Shown piece after piece: positions 19,145 through 27,580 of a stretch of DNA of 64,000 nucleotides. Each line of letters opens with the position of its first letter. The stretch's first letter is position 1. The translations under genes were made by a program, and so were the position numbers. The notes under the pieces were generated by a model that saw nothing but the letters and a program-made list of their open reading frames with translations, had not been told where the DNA came from and did no database searches. Source of the DNA: Candidatus Tepidiaquacellales bacterium UBA2330 (GTDB taxonomy: Bacteria > Bacteroidota > Ignavibacteria > Tepidaquicellales > Tepidaquicellaceae). The stretch spans positions 1 to 64,000 of the forward strand of contig DDUU01000042.1 in assembly GCA_002344965.1 (NCBI GenBank), given 5' to 3'.

Positions 19145-19678
19145 TTAAAAATTCTTCCACATCATTGATTCGACGGGTTTGTTAGTTTTACGATTATATT
19201 TTGCGCTCTGCTTTTTATTATAAGGTACGAGCACATCGCCTTCCACTTTGAAATAGATCAGCTGTCCGATCGGCATACCTGCATAAACTTTCACCGGCTG
19301 TTTCACGGATATCTCAAGCGTCCAGTTATTTTTAAATCCTACATCTCCTTTTCCGGCTGTTGCATGAATATCTATGCCGAGCCGGCCGATGCTTGATTTT
19401 CCTTCGAGGAAAGGAACGTATTTGTAAGTTTCAGTATATTCAAGTGTAACTCCGAGATATAATTTTGTAGGATGAAGTATATGTCCTTCCTTCGGGATTT
19501 TAAAATAATTTACTTTATTGTGAGCTTTGGCATCAAGTACTTCGTCTTTATATACAGCAAGCCATTCGCCCAGATGAACATCATAGCTGTTTGATCCCAG
19601 ACATTTTCTGTCAAAAGGTCTTACAAGAATATTTTTATTTTTTATTTCTTTCAGTATCTGCTTATCTGATAATATCAT
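19145..19678 (-). CDS. dcd: dCTP deaminase
   Basis: This 177-residue protein has the trimeric dUTPase/Dcd fold motifs: EGKSSIGRLG (Arg99), then HATAGKGDVGFKNNWTLEIS with the expected catalytic Glu122. It converts dCTP to dUTP, or to dUMP in bifunctional members, and so supplies dTMP synthesis. The sequence does not tell me which of these forms applies. It stands between rodA and pyrF and probably shares their transcript. Confidence 0.92.
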   Translation of the reverse strand: MILSDKQILKEIKNKNILVRPFDRKCLGSNSYDVHLGEWLAVYKDEVLDAKAHNKVNYFKIPKEGHILHPTKLYLGVTLEYTETYKYVPFLEGKSSIGRLGIDIHATAGKGDVGFKNNWTLEISVKQPVKVYAGMPIGQLIYFKVEGDVLVPYNKKQSAKYNRKTNKPVESMMWKNF

Positions 19679-19722
19679 TTATTTATCCGGTTAATATTTT
19701 TGTATTAAAAAAACTTTTTGAT

Positions 19723-20946
19723 TTAATATTGATTTCTGTATCTGTAAGCACTCATTCCGATTCCAATCATTACAAGAAATGATATAAGCGATGATATTCC
19801 GTAACTCATCATCGGAAGAGGGATACCAATCACAGGCATAATGCCGATAGTCATTCCTACATTAATAACGAGATGGAATAAAATGATTGAAGCAAATCCG
19901 ATACAGGCAGCGCTCAGAAAATTATTCCTTGTAATATTAGCATTGGTGACAAGCTTGAGAATTATAACCATGTAAAGAATAAGTATTGTTACAGATCCTA
20001 TGAAACCGAATTCTTCTCCGATCATACAATATATAAAATCCGTCCACTGCTCCGGTATAAATTTGAGCTGTGTCTGTGTCCCCTGTAAAAATCCTTTACC
20101 TGTAAGTCCGCCTGATCCGATCGCTACCTTTGACTGAATTACATTATAACCGCTGCCGAGCGGATCAGTCTCGGGATTGAACACAGCTTTAATTCTTGCC
20201 TGCTGATACGGCATCAGCTTATCATAAAGAGTATCGACCGAATAACCGATTATAATATTAATAATAAGCGCGCCGGCAGAGAGCAATATATTCCTTTTAA
20301 ACATCAGCAGAATTATCCCAATAATCACAAGCGATCCAATGAAATAATTCACACCGAGAAATGCGCCAATTACTGCTATTACTGGTGATAAAATACAAAA
20401 CAGCGCAAACGGAGATAATCCTGCCCAGAATAAAACCGGCAGGATCATTGAAACGAAAACGAGCGATGTACCCATATCGGGTTGCCGCATTATCAATGCC
20501 ACAGGGATTAAAACAATTGCGCAAGCTTTCAGAAAATCCGGAAGTCTGTTAATGTTCCTGAAGCCTTCTTCCGACTTCGAAAGAAAATTCGCAAGTGCAA
20601 GTACTGTTGCAATCTTTGCAAATTCAGACGGTTGTATTCCGAAGCTCCCGATACTGAACCAGCTTTTGGATCCGGATATTTTTTTTCCGAAAAAAAGAAC
20701 CAGTACTAAAAGCACCAGTGAAATAAAATATAATATATAAGAAGCTTTTGCGATATGTCTCGGCGGTATATAACTGATGAAGATCATCATTACTATGCCT
20801 GTGATTGCAAAGATTAGCTGTTTCGAAAAGTAATCCGTACCGCTGGTATATGTCGCACTGAATATTGCGATCAGTCCGCAAACTATAACAGCAAGCGTAA
20901 CTATGATAAGAATCAGATCAACTCTTTCCAGTAAACCTTTATTCAT
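19723..20946 (-). CDS. rodA: Rod-shape SEDS glycosyltransferase RodA
   Basis: This 407-residue protein of the SEDS family has about ten membrane helices. The conserved segment GLTGKGFLQGTQTQLKFIPE, followed by TDFIYCMIGEEFGFIG, is the SEDS hallmark, and the C-terminus has GIPLPMMSYGISSL. RodA polymerises lipid II into glycan strands in the elongasome with PBP2. The gene directly follows that for PBP2 (24 bases), in the classical mreBCD-mrdA-rodA order. The position supports RodA rather than FtsW. Confidence 0.95.
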   Translation of the reverse strand: MNKGLLERVDLILIIVTLAVIVCGLIAIFSATYTSGTDYFSKQLIFAITGIVMMIFISYIPPRHIAKASYILYFISLVLLVLVLFFGKKISGSKSWFSIGSFGIQPSEFAKIATVLALANFLSKSEEGFRNINRLPDFLKACAIVLIPVALIMRQPDMGTSLVFVSMILPVLFWAGLSPFALFCILSPVIAVIGAFLGVNYFIGSLVIIGIILLMFKRNILLSAGALIINIIIGYSVDTLYDKLMPYQQARIKAVFNPETDPLGSGYNVIQSKVAIGSGGLTGKGFLQGTQTQLKFIPEQWTDFIYCMIGEEFGFIGSVTILILYMVIILKLVTNANITRNNFLSAACIGFASIILFHLVINVGMTIGIMPVIGIPLPMMSYGISSLISFLVMIGIGMSAYRYRNQY

Positions 20947-20970
20947 TAAATATCAAAAAATATTTTTTTA

Positions 20971-22764
20971 TTAATCATAATGATTATCTCCGACGGATTT
21001 TATTTCCGGATCTGCTTCATTATATGAAGCTCCGAGATATTTAAGCATTAATGCTGCGGCAGTCGGCGCTCCAAAAGAAGAACCCCAGCCTTCGAATTCG
21101 CCGAGTACGCATATTGCAATCCTCGGATCTTCATAAGGCGCAAACCCAACAAACCATGAATGATTTTTTCCTGAAGTATTCTGAGCAGTGCCGGTCTTTC
21201 CGCAAAGGACAACATCTTTTGATCTGATTTTTGATGCCGTACCGTTTCCGTTAACTACCAAATACATTCCCTTTTTCACCGCTTCATAATATTTAAGCGG
21301 CAGATCAATTCGCCTTTGCTCATACTTAACTATTTCCTCTTCATTATTCATACTGTTCTTAATTTTCGAAACAAAATGCGGCTGACAGTAAAGTCCGTTC
21401 ATTGCTATTGCCGCTGTATATGCTACCATCTGAACCGGCGAAACTCCGAGCTCACCCTGTCCGATTCCAAGACTCACAAGCAATCCCTGAGTCCATTTAT
21501 TTTCTCCGTAACGTTTATCTAAATATTCTCTGGAAGGAAGAAGACCTACTGTTTCATTGGGTATGTCGATCCCTGTCTTTGTTCCGAAGCCAAACATCTT
21601 GCTGTATTTATAGTAATTATCAATTCCGACCTGCAGGCCGAGTTTGTAATAAAAAACATTTGCAGATACTTCCAATGCTCTTACTACGTTTATACTTCCG
21701 TATGCTCCGTGATCGGCGAAACTTCTGTTTCCGTACACAAAAGATCCGGGACAAGATATCGTTGAAGTAGTCGTGATTATTCCGGCTTCCAGAGCAGCCA
21801 GTGACATCATCATTTTCCATGTAGATCCCGGAGGATATTTTGTCTGAATCACTCTGTTAAAAAGCGGCTTTTGCGGATCATTCAGCAGCTCAGAAAAAAT
21901 TTTCGGATCAGTTTTTCCTGAAAAAGATGAAAGATCAAAATCAGGTTTTGAGACAAAGCAGAGTATCTCCCCGTTCCTCGGATCGACTGCAATGATCGCA
22001 CCCTGCTTTCCGTAAATCAGCTTCTCAGCTAACTCCTGAAGATCTTTATCCATACCGAGTACAAGATCAGCTCCGTTAACAGGAGCAATGTCACTGTTAC
22101 CTTCATTAAGACTGCCTATCTCTCTTCCTTTAACATCAACAGTAATAAACTTATATCCTTTTACGCCTCTTAAATGATTTTCATAAGTTGATTCCAGTCC
22201 GTTTGCACCGATCATATCACCCTGTTTGTAATAATCACCGATCTGCTTTTCCAATTGTTTGGGTGAAATTTCATTGCAGTATCCGAACGAATGCGATCCC
22301 CTGAAATTGTTCGGATAATATCTTATAGCTTCCACCTGATAGTCCACGCCGTTCAGACGTTCCCTGTTTTCTGCGATGTATGAAATTACTTTGAAATCAA
22401 CATCCCTTTTTACTTTTGCAGGATTAAATCTGTTAGTACCTTTTATGTTCTTCAAATTCATTGCAAGAGTATCAGCTGAAAGCTCAAGTACTGAAGATAT
22501 TTCTTCGAGAATATTTTTATCAAACTGATTTGGAGTGATTGTAACTGTATATGAAGGTTTATTATCTACAAGTATATTGCCGTTTCTGTCGTACATTATT
22601 CCGCGGGGCGGAGTAACTGTGATTGTCTTGATGGAATTTTTGTCAGACTCTTTTGTAAGTTCATCTGAAGTAAAAAGCTGCAGATATGCAAGCCGAATAA
22701 CAAATACTGCAAGTATCGACAGACAGATTACAAAGATTATATATTTTTTTTTATCCTGATCCAA
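20971..22764 (-). CDS. mrdA: Penicillin-binding protein 2 (elongation transpeptidase)
   Basis: This 597-residue class B PBP has one N-terminal membrane anchor, a pedestal domain and a C-terminal transpeptidase. The three penicillin-binding motifs are present: Ser314-x-x-Lys317 in PPGSTWK, SAN at 367-369, and KTG at 523-525. It cross-links peptidoglycan with RodA in the elongasome. It lies 13 bases downstream of mreD and 24 bases upstream of rodA, matching the usual cluster. Confidence 0.95.
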   Translation of the reverse strand: MDQDKKKYIIFVICLSILAVFVIRLAYLQLFTSDELTKESDKNSIKTITVTPPRGIMYDRNGNILVDNKPSYTVTITPNQFDKNILEEISSVLELSADTLAMNLKNIKGTNRFNPAKVKRDVDFKVISYIAENRERLNGVDYQVEAIRYYPNNFRGSHSFGYCNEISPKQLEKQIGDYYKQGDMIGANGLESTYENHLRGVKGYKFITVDVKGREIGSLNEGNSDIAPVNGADLVLGMDKDLQELAEKLIYGKQGAIIAVDPRNGEILCFVSKPDFDLSSFSGKTDPKIFSELLNDPQKPLFNRVIQTKYPPGSTWKMMMSLAALEAGIITTTSTISCPGSFVYGNRSFADHGAYGSINVVRALEVSANVFYYKLGLQVGIDNYYKYSKMFGFGTKTGIDIPNETVGLLPSREYLDKRYGENKWTQGLLVSLGIGQGELGVSPVQMVAYTAAIAMNGLYCQPHFVSKIKNSMNNEEEIVKYEQRRIDLPLKYYEAVKKGMYLVVNGNGTASKIRSKDVVLCGKTGTAQNTSGKNHSWFVGFAPYEDPRIAICVLGEFEGWGSSFGAPTAAALMLKYLGASYNEADPEIKSVGDNHYD

Positions 22765-22777
22765 TTAAGCTCTGATA

Positions 22778-23275
22778 TTATTTTTTCGTTTCTATTATGT
22801 TTGAAAATAAAGTTAACAAAATTCCAAATACTAAAGTGTATATTGATGTCGTAAGAACAAATTTCATAAATATTTCTCCGTATGAAATCGAAACGCCCTG
22901 ATAATATATCCAGAAAAATATACTGTAAGCAACAACAGTACATAAGAACATAATTCCTATGATTGATCTTTTTACAGAACTTTTTGAACTGTCCGTATAT
23001 GAAAAGTATCCGGCAATAAATCCGGCAATGCTGTAGGACAATGCCAGCAGTCCTATAAAAGATCCGTTAAGAAGATCCATTGTAAGACCGGCTAAAAATC
23101 CCGATATCATTCCGGGTATCTGTCCTCTTGTAATTCCGATATAAATTACCAGAAGTATAACAAGATCGGGAGTAATATTATAGTTTGAAATTGCAATCAG
23201 CCAGATAAAAGATACCTGAACGATTATCAGAACCGCAAATATAATCGCGAATTTTAAATATTCTGAGAAATACAA
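22778..23275 (-). CDS. mreD: Rod-shape protein MreD
   Basis: This 165-residue protein has about five membrane helices and no catalytic motif, as expected for MreD, which scaffolds the elongasome together with MreC. The recognisable feature is the PDLVILLVIYIGITRG segment followed by GFLAGLTMDLLNGSFIG. Sequence conservation in this family is weak, and the name rests partly on its place between mreC (8 bases) and the PBP2 gene (13 bases). Confidence 0.88.
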   Translation of the reverse strand: MYFSEYLKFAIIFAVLIIVQVSFIWLIAISNYNITPDLVILLVIYIGITRGQIPGMISGFLAGLTMDLLNGSFIGLLALSYSIAGFIAGYFSYTDSSKSSVKRSIIGIMFLCTVVAYSIFFWIYYQGVSISYGEIFMKFVLTTSIYTLVFGILLTLFSNIIETKK

Positions 23276-23283
23276 TTTAAACT

Positions 23284-24111
23284 TTATTTTTTGGAGTAAT
23301 ACTCTTCAAGTATTAACCTTTCATTTTCCGGCAAATGCTTCAATACAAATACTTCCTCAAGTGCTGTAAAATTTACAAGAGGTCTTACAATAACTTTCTT
23401 GAATAAATTATCAAGGTTACCCTCTTCTGAAACAATACCCACAGGGATACCGGCAGGAAAATAATTGCTGTATTCAGAAGTTAAAATAATATCTCCCTGC
23501 TTTACATCTGCGCTCTTGGGGATATTACTTATGATAACATTTTCCGAACCGTCATAATTAAGTATTCCGTCCACTCTGCTGCGCTGCACTTTAACGGATA
23601 TATTAAGATTTCTGTTTAGGAGTATCTGAGCAATAGAATATCTCGAACTGGTGGACACTATCCGTCCTACTAATCCGTCATCAGTTATCACAGGCATATT
23701 TATTTTTACGCTGTCTGCTTCGCCTACATTCAGAGTGATTGTATTTCTCGCCTGTACAAGAGATTTATTAACAATGCTTGCAATTATTACTCCGGAAAGG
23801 TTTTGATTTTTAAGACCAAGGAGTTTTGATAATCTGATGTTTTCAAGCTTTGCTTCCTTTAATTCTGACAACTGATTTGACAATTCTATATTCTTTTCTC
23901 TGAGAAACTGGTTTTCTTTTTGTATTTCAAATACATTGGGTACAGCGGATACTCCGCTCTGTATGGTTCCTATAAACCCTACCGCAATAGCTCTGAAAAA
24001 TCTTACCTGCGAATTGTCATTAGAGAAAATTAAGATGAGGGATAACACTATCAGTAATGAAAATATCAGATATTCTTTAATGTTTAATAAAAATAATCCG
24101 ATGGCTTTCAT
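23284..24111 (-). CDS. mreC: Rod-shape protein MreC
   Basis: This 275-residue periplasmic protein has an N-terminal membrane helix, a coiled coil (about residues 62-95), and the two beta-barrel subdomains of MreC. Landmarks are NVGEADSVKINMPVITDDGLVGRIV, SRVDGILNYDG and GDIILTSEYSNYFPAGIPVG. It links cytoplasmic MreB to periplasmic PBP2. It follows mreB with a 93-base gap, the largest in the shape cluster, and precedes mreD. Confidence 0.94.
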   Translation of the reverse strand: MKAIGLFLLNIKEYLIFSLLIVLSLILIFSNDNSQVRFFRAIAVGFIGTIQSGVSAVPNVFEIQKENQFLREKNIELSNQLSELKEAKLENIRLSKLLGLKNQNLSGVIIASIVNKSLVQARNTITLNVGEADSVKINMPVITDDGLVGRIVSTSSRYSIAQILLNRNLNISVKVQRSRVDGILNYDGSENVIISNIPKSADVKQGDIILTSEYSNYFPAGIPVGIVSEEGNLDNLFKKVIVRPLVNFTALEEVFVLKHLPENERLILEEYYSKK

Positions 24112-24204
24112 TTATACTTATTCAATAATTCAGCTTTATTAAATTTTTTTTAAAGAAGTGAAAATCATTTATACATAATAACCGCAGATACCTGAATATT
24201 GTTT

Positions 24205-25221
24205 TTATCTTCTGAGTAAAACTTTTTTGTAATGATCCAGATCTTCAAGCACCTTTCCGGTCCCGCGTGCAACTGCAGTAAGCGGATCTTCAGCTACATA
24301 TACCGGCACTCCGGTTTCCATTTTGATTCTTTCATCCAATCCTTTAATCAATGCACCGCCTCCTGTTAGAAATATTCCTCTGTCCAGCAGATCAGAAGAT
24401 AATTCCGGAGCAGTCTTTTCCAGAGCTACTTTAACCGCTTCTATCATTTGAGTAACGGGAGCGTTCAGAGATTCTCTTATCTCAATTGAACTGACTTCTG
24501 TGATCTTCGGCACTCCGGCTACCAGGTCCCGGCCTTTTACTTCAATTATTACTTCTTCTTTAAGAGGCATTACCGAACCGACCTGACATTTGATTTCTTC
24601 TGCGGTTCTTTCCCCGATGAGTATGTTATGATTATTTCTGAAAAATCTTATTATCGATTCCGTAAGTTCATCGCCGGCAATTCTTATAGAAGTTCCGTTA
24701 GTAATGCCTGACAAAGCGATAACAGCAATCTCTGTCGTTCCTCCGCCGATATCGACTATCATATTACCGTAAGGAGCCATTACGTCAAGTCCGATGCCAA
24801 TCGCTGCTGCCATCGGCTCTGAAATAAGCCATACTTCTTTTGCGCCTGCATGCTCTGCCGTATCTCGGACAGCTCTTTTTTCAACTTCAGTTATGCCGCT
24901 CGGCACGCAGATAACTATTCTTCTCGAAGGCATCCAGCTTGAGCTGATCTTCTTTATAAATTCCTTTATCATGCCTTCGGCAATTTCAAAATCAGCTATC
25001 ACTCCGTCTTTCATAGGCCGAATGGTATTGAGCTCCTTATGAACTCTTCCCATCATTTTCTTTGACTCTTCACCTATAGCAATTATTTTTCTCGAGGTTA
25101 CATCATATGTGACAATTGACGGTTCATTTAAAACAATTCCTTTCCCTTTCATATAGATCAGAGTATTTGCAGTTCCCAGATCTATCGCTATATCATTGGA
25201 AAACATTCCTAAAAATGGCAT
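24205..25221 (-). CDS. mreB: Rod-shape actin MreB
   Basis: This 338-residue actin-fold ATPase has the phosphate 1 motif IDLGTANTLIY, the phosphate 2 motif MIVDIGGGTTEIAVI and the adenosine motif GIFLTGGGALIKG. It forms membrane-bound filaments that guide the elongasome and give a rod shape. A ribosome binding site (AAGGA) lies about 8 bases before the ATG. purH ends 41 bases upstream in the same direction, so transcription from the purine genes into the shape genes is possible. Confidence 0.97.
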   Translation of the reverse strand: MPFLGMFSNDIAIDLGTANTLIYMKGKGIVLNEPSIVTYDVTSRKIIAIGEESKKMMGRVHKELNTIRPMKDGVIADFEIAEGMIKEFIKKISSSWMPSRRIVICVPSGITEVEKRAVRDTAEHAGAKEVWLISEPMAAAIGIGLDVMAPYGNMIVDIGGGTTEIAVIALSGITNGTSIRIAGDELTESIIRFFRNNHNILIGERTAEEIKCQVGSVMPLKEEVIIEVKGRDLVAGVPKITEVSSIEIRESLNAPVTQMIEAVKVALEKTAPELSSDLLDRGIFLTGGGALIKGLDERIKMETGVPVYVAEDPLTAVARGTGKVLEDLDHYKKVLLRR

Positions 25222-25262
25222 TTAATAATCCTTAAAGTACTATGATAAATTTAAAAAAATTT

Positions 25263-26801
25263 TTAATGTTTGAAATGTCTTATTCCGGTGAATACCATTG
25301 CAATTTCATTTTCATCTGCCGCTTTTATAACTTCATCATCCCTGACAGATCCTCCCGGCTGTATTACCGCTGTGGCTCCGGCTTTTGCCAGCTCCAGAAG
25401 TCCGTCAGAAAACGGAAAGAATGCGTCTGATGCAGTAACGCTTCCCCGCAGATCATGACCAAACTCCTTTGCTTTCATTACAGCTATCCTTGTCGAATCA
25501 ATCCTTGACGGCTGACCTCCGCCGATTGCGAGCGTCCTCAGATCTTTTACAAATACAACTGCATTTGACTTTACATGCTTGGCAATTGTCTCGGCAAAAA
25601 TCAAATCTTCAGAAGTCTTCCTGTCAGCTTTTTTTACAGTTACAAATTTCAAACTGCCGCTTTCTGTTTTAACCGAGTCTTTATCCTGCAGTAAAACACC
25701 GCCGGATATTTTTCTGAAATCGCTTTTATCATCTTTATATCTGAATCTGATAAGCCTTCTGTTCTTCTTTTTTTTCAGAAGTTCCAGGGCATCATCTTCA
25801 AAATCCGGGGCTAAAATAATTTCAGTGAACAATTTATCAATATCTATTGAAGTTTTAAAGTCTAATTTTTTATTAAAAATAATTATCCCGCCGAATGGAG
25901 AGACTGTATCGGTTGCAAACGCTTTGGAGTATGCCTCTTGCAGATTGTCAGATAATGCCGCTCCGCATGGATTACCGTGCTTAATGATTCCGCAGAATGG
26001 CTCCCCGTCACGGAAATCCGATACTAAAGAATATGCCGCGTCAATATCAAGCAAATTATTGTAAGACAGTTCCTTTCCGTGTATTACTTCAAAAATTTCG
26101 TCAAAGTCATCTTTCAGCAGTACAGCATTTTGATGCGGATTCTCACCATACCTTAGACTCATTCCGGTAAAAGACCCTATATCCGGAATATTCAGAAATT
26201 TATTTTCATCACCGTTTATACTTCCGTAAAAATAATTTTTTATTTCATGATCATAAGCAGATGTTGTCTTGAAAGCTTTATAGGCGAGCATTTTAGAATA
26301 CTCTGTCGGAATTTTATTTGAGGTTTGATTTAGTATTCTGATATATTCCTCATACTGATATTTACTGACAAGCACATTTACATGTCTGAAATTTTTTGCT
26401 GCTGCGCGAATTAACGAAACACCGCCGATGTCTATCTGCTCAACAGCTTCAGATTCAGTTACACCTGCTTTTGAAACTGTTTCTTCAAAAGGATATAAGT
26501 TAACAATTACAAGATCAATTGCTTTAAGATTATGATTTTCAAGATCAGAATTATGTTCAGCATTATCCCTGTTACTGAGAATTCCTCCGAATATTTTCGG
26601 ATGAAGTGTCTTCACTCTGCCTCCAAGCATCTCGGGAAATCCTGTCAGGTCTTCGGCTGCTGTTACGTCAAATCCGCTTTCAGAAAGAAATTTGAATGTT
26701 CCTCCGGTCGATATAATTTCCACCCCGAATTTAATTAAGCTTTCCGCTATTTTCGTAATGCCTTCCTTGTCATAGACACTGATCAGCGCTCTCTTTACCA
26801 A
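25263..26801 (-). CDS. purH: Bifunctional AICAR transformylase/IMP cyclohydrolase
   Basis: This 512-residue enzyme carries out the last two steps of IMP synthesis. The N-terminal methylglyoxal-synthase-like cyclohydrolase (about 1-190) has ISTGGTFKFL and GGRVKTLHPKIFGGIL. The transformylase domain has SLRYGENPHQNAVL, with the Lys/His site later in CGIIKHGNPCGAA, and ends in VFTGIRHFKH. Only one base separates it from purN, which supplies an earlier formyl transfer in the same pathway. Confidence 0.96.
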   Translation of the reverse strand: MVKRALISVYDKEGITKIAESLIKFGVEIISTGGTFKFLSESGFDVTAAEDLTGFPEMLGGRVKTLHPKIFGGILSNRDNAEHNSDLENHNLKAIDLVIVNLYPFEETVSKAGVTESEAVEQIDIGGVSLIRAAAKNFRHVNVLVSKYQYEEYIRILNQTSNKIPTEYSKMLAYKAFKTTSAYDHEIKNYFYGSINGDENKFLNIPDIGSFTGMSLRYGENPHQNAVLLKDDFDEIFEVIHGKELSYNNLLDIDAAYSLVSDFRDGEPFCGIIKHGNPCGAALSDNLQEAYSKAFATDTVSPFGGIIIFNKKLDFKTSIDIDKLFTEIILAPDFEDDALELLKKKKNRRLIRFRYKDDKSDFRKISGGVLLQDKDSVKTESGSLKFVTVKKADRKTSEDLIFAETIAKHVKSNAVVFVKDLRTLAIGGGQPSRIDSTRIAVMKAKEFGHDLRGSVTASDAFFPFSDGLLELAKAGATAVIQPGGSVRDDEVIKAADENEIAMVFTGIRHFKH

Positions 26802-26802
26802 A

Positions 26803-27423
26803 TTAATAAACCACTACTTTATTTTTTAAAAAAACTATTTTCTTTTCTTCAAACTTTCTCACAATCTCAGGATAATATTTATGTTCGAGTTTCTTGATTT
26901 TTTGCATCAGAGAAAATTCATCATCTTCTTCAGAAACAGCGCAGCACTTTTGAAAAATAATTTTACCTTCATCATATTTTTCATCAACAAAATGAATTGT
27001 AATTCCCGACACCTTCACTCCGCTTTCAATTACAGCTTTGTGAACATTGATCCCGTACATTCCTTTACCTCCGAATGACGGTAGTAATGCAGGATGAATA
27101 TTAATTATTCTATGTCTGAAAACTTTTAATAATTTTACGCTTAACAGTTTCATATATCCCGCAAGTAAAATAAAGTCAATGCCTTGCTCTTTCACAGCTG
27201 ACAAAAATAAATTATCATAAGTCTCTTCGGAAATATCCGGATACAGTGTCCGGTTAATCACTTTAAATTTTATACCGTATTTAACTGCAGTCTGAACTGC
27301 GCCGCAATAAGAATTATTTGTTATAAGAAGAGATATACCGGATTTAATTTTTTTTCGCCTTTCTGAAAGTATTAATGCTTTAAAATTTGTACCGGCGCCT
27401 GATGCAAATACACAAATATTCAA
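26803..27423 (-). CDS. purN: Phosphoribosylglycinamide formyltransferase
   Basis: This 206-residue enzyme formylates GAR using 10-formyltetrahydrofolate. It has the FASGAGTNFKAL phosphate-binding loop, the catalytic NIHPALLPSF (Asn/His) and the Asp region HFVDEKYDEGKIIFQ. The length fits PurN rather than the longer formyl-dependent PurT. It is the first gene of the leftward purN-purH(-mreBCD) run. A terminator for the preceding gene lies about 95 bases upstream, so its promoter should be in 27424-27510. Confidence 0.94.
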   Translation of the reverse strand: MNICVFASGAGTNFKALILSERRKKIKSGISLLITNNSYCGAVQTAVKYGIKFKVINRTLYPDISEETYDNLFLSAVKEQGIDFILLAGYMKLLSVKLLKVFRHRIINIHPALLPSFGGKGMYGINVHKAVIESGVKVSGITIHFVDEKYDEGKIIFQKCCAVSEEDDEFSLMQKIKKLEHKYYPEIVRKFEEKKIVFLKNKVVVY

Positions 27424-27510
27424 AACTTTTCTTTTGTGTGCAAATTAATCAAATTAAAAAAGAGTTACAATTTAAACAATATAACAGGTATGCGGATTTT
27501 GAAATTAAAA

Positions 27511-27547
27511 CAAAAAAATAAGCTGTGAAAGTTATCTCACAGCTTAT
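27511..27547 (-). terminator. Intrinsic terminator after the CHRD gene
   Basis: The arms ATAAGCTGTGA (27518-27528) and TCACAGCTTAT (27537-27547) pair perfectly over 11 bases around an 8-base loop. Read on the minus strand, the hairpin is followed by a run of at least six T. It lies 33 bases downstream of the CHRD gene stop and isolates that gene from purN. Confidence 0.9.
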
Positions 27548-27580
27548 TATAAATATTCCTGTTTATATGAGTCAGTAATT

